This document shows positions 1 through 12,257 of a stretch of DNA of 64,000 nt, piece by piece. A program made the position numbers and the translations under genes. Each line of letters opens with the position of its first letter. Within the stretch, counting starts at the first letter, position 1. The stretch covers positions 19,532,307 to 19,596,306 of the forward strand of contig NC_066845.1 of NCBI RefSeq assembly GCF_001640805.2, read 5' to 3'. Source of the stretch: Lates calcarifer (taxonomy: Eukaryota > Chordata > Actinopteri > Centropomidae). The notes under the pieces are model-generated. The model worked only from the letters and a program-made list of their open reading frames with translations, was not told the origin of the DNA and did no database searches.

Positions 1-1070
1 AGTCCAATGTCAACACACTGTTTGGTGATAGGATCTGATCAAGCCTCCGGGACACCTCTCTTTTGATCTCTTCCTGTGTTCTTTTGCAAGACACTGAAGC
101 CCATTGTGAAGTTTGCTGCCCTATGCCCAGGTTGAGAAGTGCTATGTAAGTGCAGTCCTTTTTACCCAGACAGACGACCATAAAGGGATTGATTGATGGA
201 AGAATTAATTAAGGCAACAAGATGTTTCTATAAAGTAGAAATGTACTTTTTCTTTTTTTCTCTTTCTTTTTTTATTTGAACAATTCACATTATAAATGTG
301 TGCACAGCTTCACCTACAGCTCAAAGTTTGTAGATTATTACCCTCACTGCAGTATATATACAGTACCTTTATATCTGCGTGCTCCACTCTATGTTCTTCT
401 ACCCCACTGAGGTGGTAAGTGACCAAACAGGAGTTCCACTGCACTTGCTCCACGTGCCCTGCTGAAAAGTCTTTGATAAATTAACTCATCATCAGATATT
501 AAAATTAATGAGGGCCATGCTATGCTTTAAAAAAATATAGCCCTGGCCTATTATTCTAAAGGACAAAGCAGGCGTTCATCGCTGCTGGCTAGATCCCCAC
601 CCCCAACCTCCACACAATCGCACACACATATACTTTCTCTTTCTGCTCCTATGGGGTGCTGGGTGGAACAGTTGTCACAGCAGTTAATTTGGGGGGACAG
701 AGATGAGGGTTGCACGGAGATTCCAAACTGACTGGTGGTTGTGGGGAGATGGCAACGCTGCACCAAGGGTGACAACTGTGGAGAAAAGGGCACACACAGC
801 AGGGGTGTGTGCATATTTTTATGTGTATATATGTCCATGTAAGCACATGGGTTTTGCTTGTGGTTAACTGCATGTTTTGAGGTCTCATAACAGTAATTTT
901 TTTATGTGCACAGATGTGAAGCATGACTGATATGTGCTGCATAGTGTTGAGGAGGGAATGCTTGCAAGATAGAGTCTCATCAACAAAGAGTAAAAAGAAA
1001 CTTAAGAGGAAAAAACATTAATCACAGATGTGTTTGGACTGCAGATGAGAGAAGACTAATGGTTAGTCAG
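1..1070. other. gene-free intergenic DNA
   Basis: I see no gene here. The stretch is AT-rich unique-looking DNA with small homopolymer runs. Short minus-strand reading frames between about 550 and 940 have no family signature, no splice context and skewed His/Cys/Pro composition caused by CA-rich DNA, so I treat them as chance. Confidence 0.6.
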
Positions 1071-1074
1071 TTCA

Positions 1075-1235
1075 TGTCCTTCTAATTAGAAATCCCACCA
1101 ATCTTCCAGGCTGCCAGGTCCGTGGTAATGAGTTGAATTTACTGACATTAATGTAGATTAAAAAAACTCCCCCAGATTGATCCGAATAGTCGCTGAAATT
1201 TGTTTCACTCCTTCATATTGATTTAAGTGTGTTGC
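1075..1235. promoter_or_regulatory. candidate conserved non-coding element
   Basis: This block has little low-complexity sequence and carries several homeodomain-type cores. TAATTA lies at 1083-1088, with further TAAT and ATTAAT cores near 1125 and 1147 and AGATTGAT near 1175. No frame is open for long. The call rests on composition and motif density only; conservation could not be tested. Confidence 0.25.
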
Positions 1236-1239
1236 TCGA

Positions 1240-3230
1240 AAAGCACTAATTAATAATGATAATAAAAATGTCAGACATCATTAACATCAGAGTCTTTACT
1301 TCTGTTTTCTCCCTCCCTGTTTTCTTTTGTCTCTTTTCAGACCAGTCTTGAACAACAGGACGCTCAGATCGGATTTCCTTTATGTGACTCTTAGTGGCAC
1401 ACTTGCAGCACTGGAAGAATATTTTGTAATGACAGGAAATGTATATGTAACTCTGTTTCATATGATTTATGACTAGATTCTTTATAATAAGCAACCTAAT
1501 TACAAGAGCTATTAAAATTACATGCAGCCAAACCAATTAAGTTGTCTGGCTCTCAGAGTGTGTTTCCTGTGGGGGCATTTAAGGTTCATCAACAGTTAAG
1601 GAGCACAGTGATTTTATTGAGATATACAGAAGATCATAACCACTGAACCGTTGCAGCATGTACAACTATGTAAATGTATATGTATGGGGTTTATTTTTAT
1701 GAGGAAAGGTACAACTGGAAGGACAGAAGCACATATATTTAATGCCACTGAAACAAATAGGTCCTGTACAGGACATATGAGTATTTAGAGCAGTTGCTTA
1801 GACACACTATGGCAGTAGTGGGAACTGTTTTATTGGAAAATTAACCAACTATTTTAATTCTAGAAGAAGAAGAAGAAGAATTCTAGAAGACTACATGTGT
1901 AATTGTTCACATCCTTGCATGTTGTCAGGGAGGAGGGTCTAGAAATTGTAAACATGTTGTCAAGAGCATGCCAAACCAACAGGCAGTTATATAACACTAA
2001 CACCATGTTTCTGCCAGAGAACGTTCATCATGCTATTGGTCAACTTGAAGAAACATGGTGTAGGAGATGTCACACTGGGCAGGAAAATACAAAAAATTCT
2101 GACATGCTGACACCACATCACTGGCCCATTTTATCATTCCCTACATTCACATCCAGGACCAATGCTGGACATTTTATCAGTCATGACAACAGTGTCTTTC
2201 AATTGGGCTGGATCGTTATCATCTTGGACACTGAGGCAAGCACCGATAAATGATCTGCCCCCCTGATTTTGCAGTGTTGCAGTATACACTCATATACGGT
2301 AACAGAAATCATGGTGTAGAGGAATAACTGGAAAGCTGACCTCCATCACTGGTTTGATCTTTATTGACTGGAGAGTACAGCAGGTCCTCACCTATTCTCT
2401 CTTTGTTACTTTCTGAAATTTGTGTTATCATGTATGATGTACCTCTTATGTTGGTTTTCCGTTGACCTTAGCAGCCACTAACTGGAGTCCATACCTTTTT
2501 TTTTGTTACAAATCTGGGAGGTACTAACCAGTTTGTGGCTCAGTGTCCAGTCCAGTTTTGTGGTCTTAATTTAGTCCTGTATTCTATGCACAGTTGACAG
2601 AATGTTGCAATATCCACACATTTTAGATTTTCAATTTGTTTGTTTGCTGTTGTTTTTTTTTTTAATACTGATTCCAATTCCTTCATCCTGCCAAATACTG
2701 AACCAAACAGAGCTTTCCATAGCTATAAAATTCTGTATATGAATACATGGGGCTGGAAATAAGTTGTAAAGCATTTGTGCTTGTGCTGTGAACTGATGGG
2801 AAATCCAGGGACAAGGATGTCTTAAATCCTGAGGTGAGGGCTGATAAACCAACTCTAAGGTTCTTGTGCAGAGCTGAGAAGCCACTTACTGTGTTGTGCT
2901 GAACAGTTTAACATTTTAGTGTGAGAGTGCTGAACTATAACTCCAACTATGGTTACAAAAGAACTTTATATAGCTTGTAACTTGGGAAGTACTACACAAT
3001 TATACATCACAAATAATGTTATAAAACTGCATTATAATATCAGAGTTGGGGAACGCTTAAATCACAGGCTGTCTATCTGATATACTGTCAAATTAACATG
3101 TTCATCTAACCCTGGAGAATATGGGATAGGACATGTAATAAGCATGTCTTCTCTTTACCATTCTGACTGCAGTTCCTCCACTCTTTATCATTCTTTTCAT
3201 TCATGTTTCAGTTTCTCCCATCCCTCTGTC
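1240..3230. other. gene-free intergenic DNA
   Basis: I see no supported gene. A (GAA)6 tract sits at 1863-1880, flanked by TTCTAGAA-type copies. A 116-codon plus-strand frame at 1903-2253 has no recognisable domain, no Kozak context and no splice support, and I regard it as chance. Confidence 0.5.
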
Positions 3231-3283
3231 CTGCTGTCCATCTCAGGCTTTACACCTGTGTCTGTGCTTTGTTTTTGTCCCAG

Positions 3284-3537
3284 TGAGAAGGAGGGAAGGT
3301 GTGAAAGAGCTGCTGTGTAAAGATAAAGCTATTTGGTACTGTCACAAGTCTCCCATTGAGGAAGGATGGGGGGAGCTGAACAAGCGTGGGGAGCGACGGA
3401 GGAGTGGATCGGTCCATCCATCACGACCACGCAGGACTGACACAACAAAAGATGGAGTGCCAGGAGAGGCCTCTCGGCTGCGAGGGGACGGGGAACTCGA
3501 AACAATATTTTTTGGCGCCTGTCAGGCTGTCCAATAA
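3284..3537 (+). other. exon-like ORF with acceptor and AATAAA
   Basis: A pyrimidine-rich stretch ending in TTTTTGTCCCAG (AG at 3282-3283) is followed by a frame open for about 84 codons to a TAA at 3535-3537. That stop lies inside CCAATAAAAG, so an AATAAA hexamer coincides with the end of the frame. The predicted peptide is basic and not low-complexity (it contains CKDKAIWYCHKSPIEEGWGE), but I match it to no family. The DNA directly downstream looks like a conserved non-coding block, so this may instead be its edge. Transcript data would decide. It could be a terminal exon of a lineage-specific gene, a long non-coding RNA exon, or chance. Confidence 0.15.
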
Positions 3538-3539
3538 AA

Positions 3540-3845
3540 GAGGCCGATATATGAACTATCTAGCACTGATGTAATGCGCCTCATAAATCTGCTTTAATTA
3601 CTCGGCGTGGGGACAGCCAGTGGGAGCCCGCGCCTGGATTTATGGCGTCTCCGCTTGGCATCTTAACGACTCTGTGCTTTTAATATCATTACCCTGTAAT
3701 TTATTATGCTGCCAGGGTGCACACCCAAACCTTCAGCATAATTCTTGTTTATTTATGCCCGTTTAAAGGCCACTTCAGTGACACAGGCATTTAGCACATT
3801 TCAGTTGGGCTTTAATCATTTGTCCTAATGAGGCCATTATGCAGT
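3540..3845. promoter_or_regulatory. candidate enhancer / conserved non-coding block
   Basis: About 300 bases without simple repeats and with dense developmental transcription-factor cores. They include TTTAATTAC near 3594, GATTTATGG near 3636, ATATCATTACC near 3684, AATTTATTATGC near 3698, TTTATTTATGCC near 3748 and CCTAATGAGG near 3825. The GC level is higher than in the flanks. In vertebrate genomes this combination is typical of long-range enhancers. Identity and target are unknown. Confidence 0.4.
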
Positions 3846-4359
3846 GGTGTCCTCTGGCTGGCTCTGACTGTGGCTTGATGGTTTGGGCCAAGCCCTGGGA
3901 AGCCAGTGAGGTGGCAAGACACAGTTTGCTGGGTCATGGTCCTGTATATGTGCTCCTCCTGCTCCAGATCCAGTGCCACTCTCTGGGAGGCCAGAGTCTG
4001 AATGGCAGCATTTAGCTCTGAGTGTTCTCATCCAGCGAGACTCACATCAGCCACGCTGGCAGAAAACGTCTCTTCTCTGCCTTTATCTTCCTCTTCCTGT
4101 CTAAAGATCGTGAAAAGCCCTCACCGTTCCTCTTGGTTGTCCTTTCCATTTCCCACTGTTCACCTCTCATTACCCCCTCACGTCTCCTTTTCTCTATTCA
4201 TCCAGTTTGCACACTTTCCTCCCCCAATTTATCCTTCTGTACTCCTCACTTGTCTGATTGCTGGGGAGAGTGAACAGAGGAAGAGGGAGGAGAGAGACAA
4301 GAGTGAGGGGAGGATAAAAAAATGAATGTGGGGTGAGAACAGGCTCTGTGTTCCTGCTG

Positions 4360-4740
4360 CCATGTCATGCTAATGGTTTCCAGATCAGGCTCCATATTAC
4401 ACCCAGGCGATAGCCCGTCTCACCCGTCTCCCTAATGCTAGCTGCTAAATGCCTGCGCAACCGCCAGTGACAGTGACATATTAGTTTTGCGTCCCTCTGC
4501 AATCTGATACCTCTGAGTTTGCCACCATACTAAAAATTTGATTAATGTTGTTCCATTTGGAGCCTGTAATTGGCTGCGACTGGAGTGCAGAATAATCAGG
4601 CGTTCCTATTCAGAGCAGCAAGCGAGTAGAGAGGGAGGGAGAGAAAGGAGGGCAGCGATGCTAACGAGCAAGCTAGTTAATTAAGCCTGCAGCACGGTGG
4701 CGACAGTTACTGATGACTCCTATGACAACCCGCCCCTTTT
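4360..4740. promoter_or_regulatory. candidate enhancer / conserved non-coding block
   Basis: This is a second island close to the one at 3540-3845. It has GCTAATGG, CCTAATGC, TTTGATTAATG, TGTAATTGG, AATAATCAGG and TAGTTAATTAAGC motifs spread through mid-GC DNA. A purine-rich spacer lies around 4628-4656. No reading frame is convincing. The call is by composition and motif density. Confidence 0.35.
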
Positions 4741-4979
4741 CCTCTCCACTTCCTCCTCCTCCTACAGCTCCTCTCATTTCCTCTTCTCAAACAGCCACCA
4801 CCAATGTGGAGCGAGATAGTGATGAGAGATTCACAGACGACTTGTACATTTTGAGTGTTTCTGTTGAACAGTGATGATTATTCAAAGTGCACAGACTTAC
4901 ATGGCAGAAAGATCTCGGGTTCAACTCTGGTTCATAGCTCTACTAAGAAACTTTTTTGTCACTCTCTGCTTCACTGTTT

Positions 4980-5110
4980 CAAATTAAAGGATAGGTTCAG
5001 ATATTTTCAAATATTTCTTAATACAGTTCTAACATGCCATATGTATGCTGGACACTGCAGTCATTCATCCTCTCTCAACTGGCTTTGATATATACAGTAT
5101 TTATAGCTAT
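4980..5110 (+). repeat. degenerate dispersed-repeat fragment
   Basis: The start TTAAAGGATAGGTTCA resembles the terminal sequence of a short non-autonomous element that I recall as common in perch-like fishes. It also resembles the terminal repeat of the element at 55386-55576. No matching right terminus is visible, so the copy is probably truncated or worn. Confidence 0.3.
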
Positions 5111-5244
5111 ATAGATACTGATATATAATCTATTCCATGAGAAATGGGGAAACAAAGTCAGTGGTGGTTGTTAAGGGCAATACTTCACTCACAAAGTTAA
5201 TATGAAAATTCAGAATGTCTTAGTTTATCCAGGCCACTGGTGAG

Positions 5245-5540
5245 TGAAATATCCAGATCCTTTACTAAAGTAAAAGTACAGATACCAAATTGTGAAATGA
5301 ATCAAATAATTGCTTCAGTTCTACTTATATACACTGTTAGGTAGTATATGACAAAGCATCATTATAAATTCTTAATTTATTTTGTATGCAAAATCTTTTT
5401 AAAGAAACTACAGCAGTGAGATAAGTGGATTTAAAAAAAATAATATACTTTCATCTAAAATGTAGCATAGATTTATGAAGTATAAAGGCATGAAAAAAAA
5501 TACTGAAGAACAGTACATCAGGTTTGTTCTTAAGTACACG
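5245..5540 (+). repeat. teleost dispersed repeat of the AAGTAAAAGTAC type
   Basis: The segment opens with TTTACTAAAGTAAAAGTACA and closes with GTACATCAGGTTTGTTCTTA followed by AGTACA. Both ends match my memory of a very abundant percomorph interspersed repeat. The middle is AT-rich and diverged. I do not know the formal family name. No coding capacity is visible. Confidence 0.5.
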
Positions 5541-7680
5541 TCCTAGGAGTGGTGTGTAGGATTATGGCTGGTTTTTATCCTGAACACAGAGCTACCACAA
5601 GATATCAATGTCCAGGAAAACATAGAGTAAAAAGTGAATTGTACAAATCAACTTTTACTTTGAAAAATACCTACTTGATTTAGCATGTGAGTGTTTTTGT
5701 CAATAATAGTAATCTTGGTCTATAATACAGACTTGAGTGGAGGAAAAAAAAAGAATGAAAAATGAAATCTTGTCTCTCTTAAATCTTTTTAGCACTATGG
5801 AAAACAGGGTCTGACTGTACATCACAATGACAAAGTCTGCAACAGAACTGCAGGCAGAGGTAGGAAGAGAAAACATGCTTCAGACCTTTATATGAATCTT
5901 AAATGCTTACTCTGTGTGTAAATATGACAGCTCTCTTTGTGAGCAAAACATTTGGTTGGTCAGAGAGTACTGTAGTATATTTAGTGGCAATGGGACTATA
6001 GTATAGTAGCACCTTGTAGGAATATAATAGACAAAGCAATCACTAAAGTTTTCTGAAAACCAGGAATGTAAAAGAAAAAAAAAACACTGTTCTGTGCCTC
6101 AGTAAAATAATTGCGAGTCAGACGTTACATTGTGTGTGTGACAGCTTATTTAGCTGATGGCTGTCACTGAACTGTAAAACAGCAATTAAATGAGTGTGGG
6201 ATTCATCATGTTCATGTCGCAGCCTTGTCTCCTGGCATCGCTCTAAGACACAGAATACCCTCCTTGACAGACAATCAATCAGAGCCAGTCAGACAGTTAA
6301 ACTGGTACTTCTTCATTAAACAGTAACATCATAGGAACACAGGGATATTTGTTACGTTTATTGTCTCATCACTGTGAGTCACCTTACTGGTGGTTCATGT
6401 TCAAGGGTGTTGAATGACACTGAGCTAAGGAAGAGACCTCTGTGTTTGCAAGCATCTGCCCTGCTGAAGTGTCCTCGGGGCAAGACAGTGAACCAAATTT
6501 GCATAATATCTGTGGATCATAAGTAATGATGCTATGCTTTGTAGGGTAAAATTTTGGCCCATAGTGGGAAATACTGCTGAGCACTGTTGCACTGAATGCA
6601 AAGGATCTTGTTGCAATGAAACATTAAAACAGATATTTGACTCCTCATTTGTTTCCTGTTTTGGAATCAGCTGGAGCCAACATGTCTACACCACCAAACA
6701 AGAACATTAAGTCAAAATCTGTTGATGTTTGTCCATGTTTGAAACTGAGTGAACTTTCTGACAGGTTGCTGGACTGAAGCACACACCACATGGGCATCAG
6801 CAGATAACCAGATGAGCCAGGTGAAAACTCTGTCTACCTGAAGGCCAAGTAATCCAAATCACATGGTAAAATTTCAAATGCATGTACATCCCATTAAATC
6901 CAGTGATTTATTAATGTTTTTTCAACACAGTCCTGTAATTTTCAAACCACACACTGTATAAACCACTATATTATCTTTTATTTTTGGGTCATACCACTGA
7001 AATGGTCTATCCCACATGGGATTACATGACATACAATGACACCACATTTATAAATAAAGACTTCAGGCAGCTGACGTTCAAGCACCAAAGAAAAACAAAT
7101 CACAACTGAAAACCATATGCTCTATGTGGTTCCTAAGCCAAAGAAGGTCAACATGTCTTACACTGAAATGGAATAGAAAGATGATATAAAAGCTGCCTAT
7201 GCAGTGAATGTTTTGTCAGTGACCATACATTATCCAGATCCTTCTAGAGATGCAAGAATGTTCCATAAAGTCTTTTCAGTTTTTCAGGTCTTCCAACAGA
7301 AAGTAATGCTCAGTTCTACCAAATAACCCATTTCTCAGATCAGAATAGAAAAGATCATATAGAACAACATGCATTTGATTTTCCATTTTATTTAAATATG
7401 AAATGGCAAAGCCTTGTATTGTTCATCAGAATTAAGGTAACATTTAGTTACTGCACCTCTAGTGACAAATTTCAGCTGTGGACCTGTCCCATACTCCAGG
7501 ATTTGAGTGTGTAGTATTGGACTGGTGAGTTCAGTGAAACATGGATTGTGTAACACTGGGGAAGTATTTGTGTTGTTGTTTGACTCCGAGATGAATTCAC
7601 ATTCAACACAGACCAGTCCACTGAAGCTCTTTTGCCCAAATATGGCTGCTTCCTCAAGCCTGTTGTTATTAAGATGCTGT
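5541..7680. other. gene-free intergenic DNA
   Basis: I see no gene. The region holds AT-rich unique-looking DNA. One notable motif pair is GTGACAGC (6138-6145) and its exact reverse complement GCTGTCAC (6160-6167), 14 bases apart, in a small block with TTATTTAGC and CAATTAAATGAG. Confidence 0.45.
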
Positions 7681-7842
7681 ATCTTTATATTTGTGTGTGT
7701 ATGTGTGTGTGAGCGAGACAGAGAGAGTGTTTGTATGTGAGTGTGTGTTGAGAGAACAGAGGTGTGAGAATAGGAGTGATGACAGCAGATGAGTGCTGTG
7801 TTTGGAGAGAGCTTTGGCCTTCAATGTTTTTGTCTACGTGCC

Positions 7843-7844
<2 letters not shown>

Positions 7845-7893
<49 letters not shown>

Positions 7894-7922
7894 TTTGTGA
7901 GTGTGTGTGTGTGTGTGTGTGT
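7845..7922. repeat. composite (CT)n-(GT)n microsatellite
   Basis: An uninterrupted (CT)n run at 7845-7889 is followed after a short spacer by (GT)11 at 7901-7922. Shorter TG-rich sequence precedes it near 7690-7750. Such homopyrimidine and alternating purine-pyrimidine tracts can form triplex and Z-DNA. Confidence 0.95.
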
Positions 7923-8084
7923 TGTATCTGTCCTGAGCTGCCACCCAGTAGACTAATGACAAGACAAACAGCAGGTTAATTCTGTCTCTCTCACTACCTG
8001 TATGTTTATGTGTTGAAAAGCTCTCTCCCGCTCTGAGCTCTCTGACAGTTGTGACATTACTGAACAGCAGGGCCAACAGTCCTT

Positions 8085-8086
<2 letters not shown>

Positions 8087-8117
<31 letters not shown>

Positions 8118-8138
8118 TGTGAGAGAGAGAGAGAGAGA
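8087..8138. repeat. composite (GT)n-(GA)n microsatellite
   Basis: (GT)15 at 8087-8116 is followed directly by (GA)9 at 8121-8138. It lies about 165 bases after the composite array at 7845-7922 and has a similar arrangement. Confidence 0.95.
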
Positions 8139-8229
8139 CTGATGACAGCAAACAGAGAAAAACAGCATGCGCAGCCTGGGACAGCCTGGGTGAGGAGGAC
8201 AGGGGGAGGAGAGAAATGATTCATGTGTC

Positions 8230-8250
8230 GGGAGGAGGAGGAGGAGGAGG
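8230..8250. repeat. (GGA)n microsatellite
   Basis: Seven GGA units in a purine-rich surround. Confidence 0.85.
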
Positions 8251-8869
8251 AAGATGGGCGGACTCAGTGGCCTCTTGAACTGACGCTGACCTTAAAATAA
8301 CCCCTCTGATCTCGCTCTGACCCTGCAATGGGTAGCAATGGGTAGATTGAAGAGCAGAATCGAGAGGCTTACAAAAGGATAAAAAGTTTATGCTGATATT
8401 TGAGTTTTATTTGATTGCTTTTTGATGAGATGATGAGAAAACTTTTCTCTTCTTGTCCTTTAAATTCTCCCAAAGTGGCTTGGTAGCATTACTAGCCTTT
8501 TCCTTTGTAGTTATAGAAAAAAACCTGAGAGTTTATCTGCCAGCAATTAAACATTAAAATAATTCAAGTATGTGTATTTAAATTAAATCATTACATCATT
8601 TCAAGGACCGTCTACTAAACAAGACTGCTCATCTCAAGGGAGTGGAATGAATGAAATAATTCAATTGCAATACATTTTCAATTTGTGTATGCATGGTGAC
8701 AAAATTCTAATTTAATAATCGAATTTTCATTTTCTTGGTTGATGCATTATCACTGACAGAAATTAAAATTAAAAGAGATCATTTCTACTGTGCCTACTGT
8801 AAGTGTAACACTAAGGATACTGAAATGTAAATATTGACTTCTCGCTTTGAAACGGGTAGAATATAAGCA

Positions 8870-9075
8870 AAGTTAACCTGGCTATGAATTACGTCCTGAT
8901 TTTAGCTTATAGCCAATTAAATTAAATTGGAAATGCCCTTTTTTATGGCGGTTACCATGATGGTAAATCACCCATCAAAAGCATGTGGTGAGATTTACAC
9001 TGTGTAACATCTAATTAGCTGAAATGTACCAATCAGAGGACACTATTCCACAGCTGTGTTTCTCATTAGGGTTGC
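8870..9075. promoter_or_regulatory. candidate conserved non-coding element
   Basis: Motif-dense block with GAATTACG, CCAATTAAATTAAATTGG, GTTACCATGATGGTAAATCA and CATCTAATTAGCTG. The sequence GTTACCATGATGGTAA is nearly self-complementary around its centre. No open frame is meaningful. The call is by composition. Confidence 0.3.
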
Positions 9076-9379
9076 CTTGTTTGCCTGATTTTTCAAATTC
9101 TGGTATGTTTTTCCTAGGAGTTAATGACTGAAATGTCAGTTTCCCTTATCATGGTCATCATAGCAGCACTGACTACTTCAGCTGACCAGTTTCTTGAAGG
9201 GAATTGCTATATATTTTTTGGCAGATATTGGCAGCTGTGGACTTCCATACCAGGCAGTTTTGATCAGCCTTCTACAAAACCTGGATTTTTCTTTTTGGAA
9301 GTGATACACACACACTATCACCATGTTTAACATCTGGTGCTATGCCAATGTACTAAACTGAGGCCTGTGACATATACTA

Positions 9380-9940
9380 ACTGAGGGGGGTCTCTCCTTT
9401 TGAAAGCTACCATTCAAATTAGGTCCAGTTCAAAAGGTTTTTGGTGTTCCATCCATTTATAAAGGGATGATTTATTGTTCAAGTGCTCCCTCTTTAAGCA
9501 GAGAGCTGGAGGAGGAATGGTAAACATTGACATAAATCTCAAGGGATTCTTGCAATTGAAAAATGCAGCTCTCTCACTTAAGCTCTCTCTCATGCAGTCT
9601 CTCCTCCCTTGTTCCCCTGAGAATCAACACAAAACTCTTGTGTCCCGTACAGCAGCAGACATGCAAAGAGGCAAACTCCCAAACTCTCCACTCCCACTCT
9701 CGGACTTAAAAGAGATGTGATAACAGATTACTGCCTTACTTAAATTATTTGGATTCAATTAGACACTGGCTTCTTTTGGTTTCACTGTGAAATGCTAATT
9801 AGAAAATTTTGAAGGCGTGTCCAGAGTGACTTCATATAAAAACAAATTTTCAAGTAGGTGAACATGAATATGCATGAACAGAGGGGACAAATTGGGGGTA
9901 TGTTGCTAACTAGCTGTAGCTAGCCAAACACAGACTGCAA
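9380..9940. other. gene-free intergenic DNA
   Basis: I see no gene. An 81-codon plus-strand frame at 9475-9720 has no recognisable family and no transcript context. Confidence 0.4.
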
Positions 9941-9944
9941 AAAC

Positions 9945-10430
9945 ACTTCAGTGGTCAAATTTACATGGATAATCCAAACAAGTCAGGTTAACTCTGTAAT
10001 GGTACGTCAAAGCTGCTCTCTGGGGCATTTTAGCATCTTTGACCTCATTGTTTCAGCTTTAAAGCCTACAACTTTGCTGCCATGGTTCACTCACAACTTT
10101 CAGCAATGGTGCCAACAATAAAAGACAGCTCTGCTTCTTAGCAAAAAAAGCTCTAAAAACTCTAACTCCAGCTACAAATGGCAGAAATTCAAAGTGCTGA
10201 AGAGCCAGATATTTTCCTCAGGAGTTGGTGCTAAATGGAGAGTGAGTATTTAACTTATACAGCAGATAGCCAGAAACACAGCCCCAAATAAAAGCTAATC
10301 TTGCTCTATATCTGCTGGATGAGATAATTATTTGCTAACAAGTTTGCCATATTAGCTTTTCAAGATAATAAGACATCAGTGTTTTGTTTACAGTGTGTAT
10401 TCACTGCCCCAGAGTGGCCAAAAATACAGG
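9945..10430 (-). repeat. dispersed repeat, copy A
   Basis: Bases 10210-10292, read on the minus strand, match about 80 bases at 26408-26487 on the plus strand. Both contain GCTGTGTTTCTGGCTA followed by a CACTCTCC segment and a TTTAGC segment. The wider block resembles a percomorph interspersed repeat that I recall without a name. The boundaries are approximate and no coding capacity is visible. Confidence 0.45.
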
Positions 10431-10904
10431 TTCTAATAAAGCTCCTTGTTTAGCTATTTCTCTGCATGCTTCAAAATCCAAACTCTACACAAAAGGTCAT
10501 GCTAATTCTAAAAGCCTAATGGTGAAAGAAACAACTTTTGGAGTATATCAGTTACAGAATGAATCACAAACAGTGCATTTTAACAAAGGAACTAGTGGAC
10601 AAATGTGGCAACTTTTTCCAACAATGACAAACATCTAGGGAAGAAAAGTCACTGGGCTGTTGTCTTCTCTCTGTTTGTGTCTTTTTGCAGAGACACTGAT
10701 TGGTCAGTCTCCGCCCACACCATATTGTTCCTGTGAAGCACTTCATGTCAGAGGGCTCAGCTGTTTTGACACTGAAGCTTGGACTTGTTGCAGCTGATTT
10801 ATGAGTCTGGAGACAGAGAGAGAAAGAAAGGATGAAAGAAAGAAGAGACAAACAGAGAGACAGTGTGGATGAATAGGCCTTGATCACTTGTCTCCTTGCC
10901 TTCC

Positions 10905-11150
10905 TGCCAGTCTGCCTGCTGGGCTGTGGCTCTGCGGTGTGTCGACCCCCCCTGTAATTACACTTTACGACTTGCTCCACAGTAAATGCTACATAAATCT
11001 TGTGACGCCCCCGATTACATCCCCCCTGCCCTCCCCTCACACACACACCCCTTATCATGCAAACATCGTAATCCGTGCCCGCAATTTCCTCCCTTTATTG
11101 GCAGTCACTTCTGATTTAATGGTGCTTTGATGATTGCACAGTAAAATGCT
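10905..11150. promoter_or_regulatory. candidate conserved non-coding element
   Basis: It contains CTGTAATTACACTTTACG, TACATAAATCTTGTGACG, CGATTACATC, TTATCATGCAAAC, CGTAATCCG, TTTATTGGC, GATTTAATGG and TTTGATGATTGC. A C-rich spacer runs through about 11010-11050. It is a dense array of homeodomain, POU-like and SOX-like cores in otherwise repeat-free DNA. Confidence 0.35.
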
Positions 11151-12187
11151 ACATGGGGTGAGATCGGTCCAGATTGCGTGGTGGCAGGGTGTGTGCGTGT
11201 GCGGATGTGTGTCCCTGTCAGCTCTCACTTTCAGTGTGTTTGCTGACAGAATCCAGGCTTTGCTAGTTTTGGGTTGGCATCCTTCAATAGAGGCCTGTGC
11301 AGCCCAGCCAAGCCTGTGTAGCCATGCTGTTTTTCTGTTTTAAATCACTGTAAACACCCGTCCCCTGTTGCCTCTCTGGCACCAAAGTAACATAAAGGAA
11401 TCTTTACTCTCAAAGACAAACAGTTTTATACCCAGTCATCGTCTGACAGGCTTGTCTCTGGCTCCACTGGTCTCTCATGAGTTATATGCTGCTAAACTGG
11501 GGTTACATAAGGTGAGGGTACGCTACACCCCCCAGCCAATCAGAAAGTATGGGTGGGGCTTTCTGCACTTTTGAATCTTTAAAAAAAAAAAAGTATAATC
11601 ATTAAAAATAGAAATGCTAGTGAGGTTTCAGATACTTTTGTGTAAGTTCTGTTTAGATTATATGGTTGTAGGGACTGACTATCTGAATTTACATGGAATT
11701 TTTACTTAGTTATCAAAAGGATTTAGTCCTTACAGACAGTGAGTAGGAATTATAAAGATCAAAATTTTAGATTGGTTCTATGCTCACAATATATCTATAT
11801 CATTATAAGTTTGCTTTGCTAATGGCCAAAACTATGAAAATGAGACATGGGCTGTCAGGTTACAACAACAACATTAAAATGAAGGCAAAATGCTGAATTC
11901 ATATAAATAGTGTTAATACTGGAGGAGGCTGGTGAGGTGGAGGGAGGGAAATGACTTGGAGCCGGCAGTGATGGCAGAAGGCAAAAATGAGTACTGAGCA
12001 GCAGTGGTGTCTGCAGGAAGAATCAACACTAAATACTTTATATGGATCACCTACAGTGAGGTTGTGGTTGTTTACTGTATAATTGGAGGGTACAGGAAAT
12101 CTAAATACAAGCTCCACCTAGAAGAGAATATTATTAGAATAGCAGAGTACACAAGAGGCAAAGGAATGGGCAGAACCATCTGTCATT

Positions 12188-12190
<3 letters not shown>
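11150..12190. other. gene-free intergenic DNA
   Basis: I see nothing gene-like. The content is AT-rich DNA with an A12 run near 11580. Confidence 0.45.

Positions 12191-12256
<66 letters not shown>
12191..12256. repeat. (TG)33 microsatellite
   Basis: An uninterrupted TG run of 66 bases, among the longest perfect dinucleotide arrays in the window. Translated frames through it give only poly-Cys-Val or poly-His-Thr. Confidence 0.97.

Positions 12257-12257
<1 letters not shown>

Noticed and set aside
10564..11058. 164-codon minus-strand frame
   Set aside because: Low-complexity Ser/Leu section from a purine-rich tract, no recognisable family, and overlaps a candidate regulatory block.
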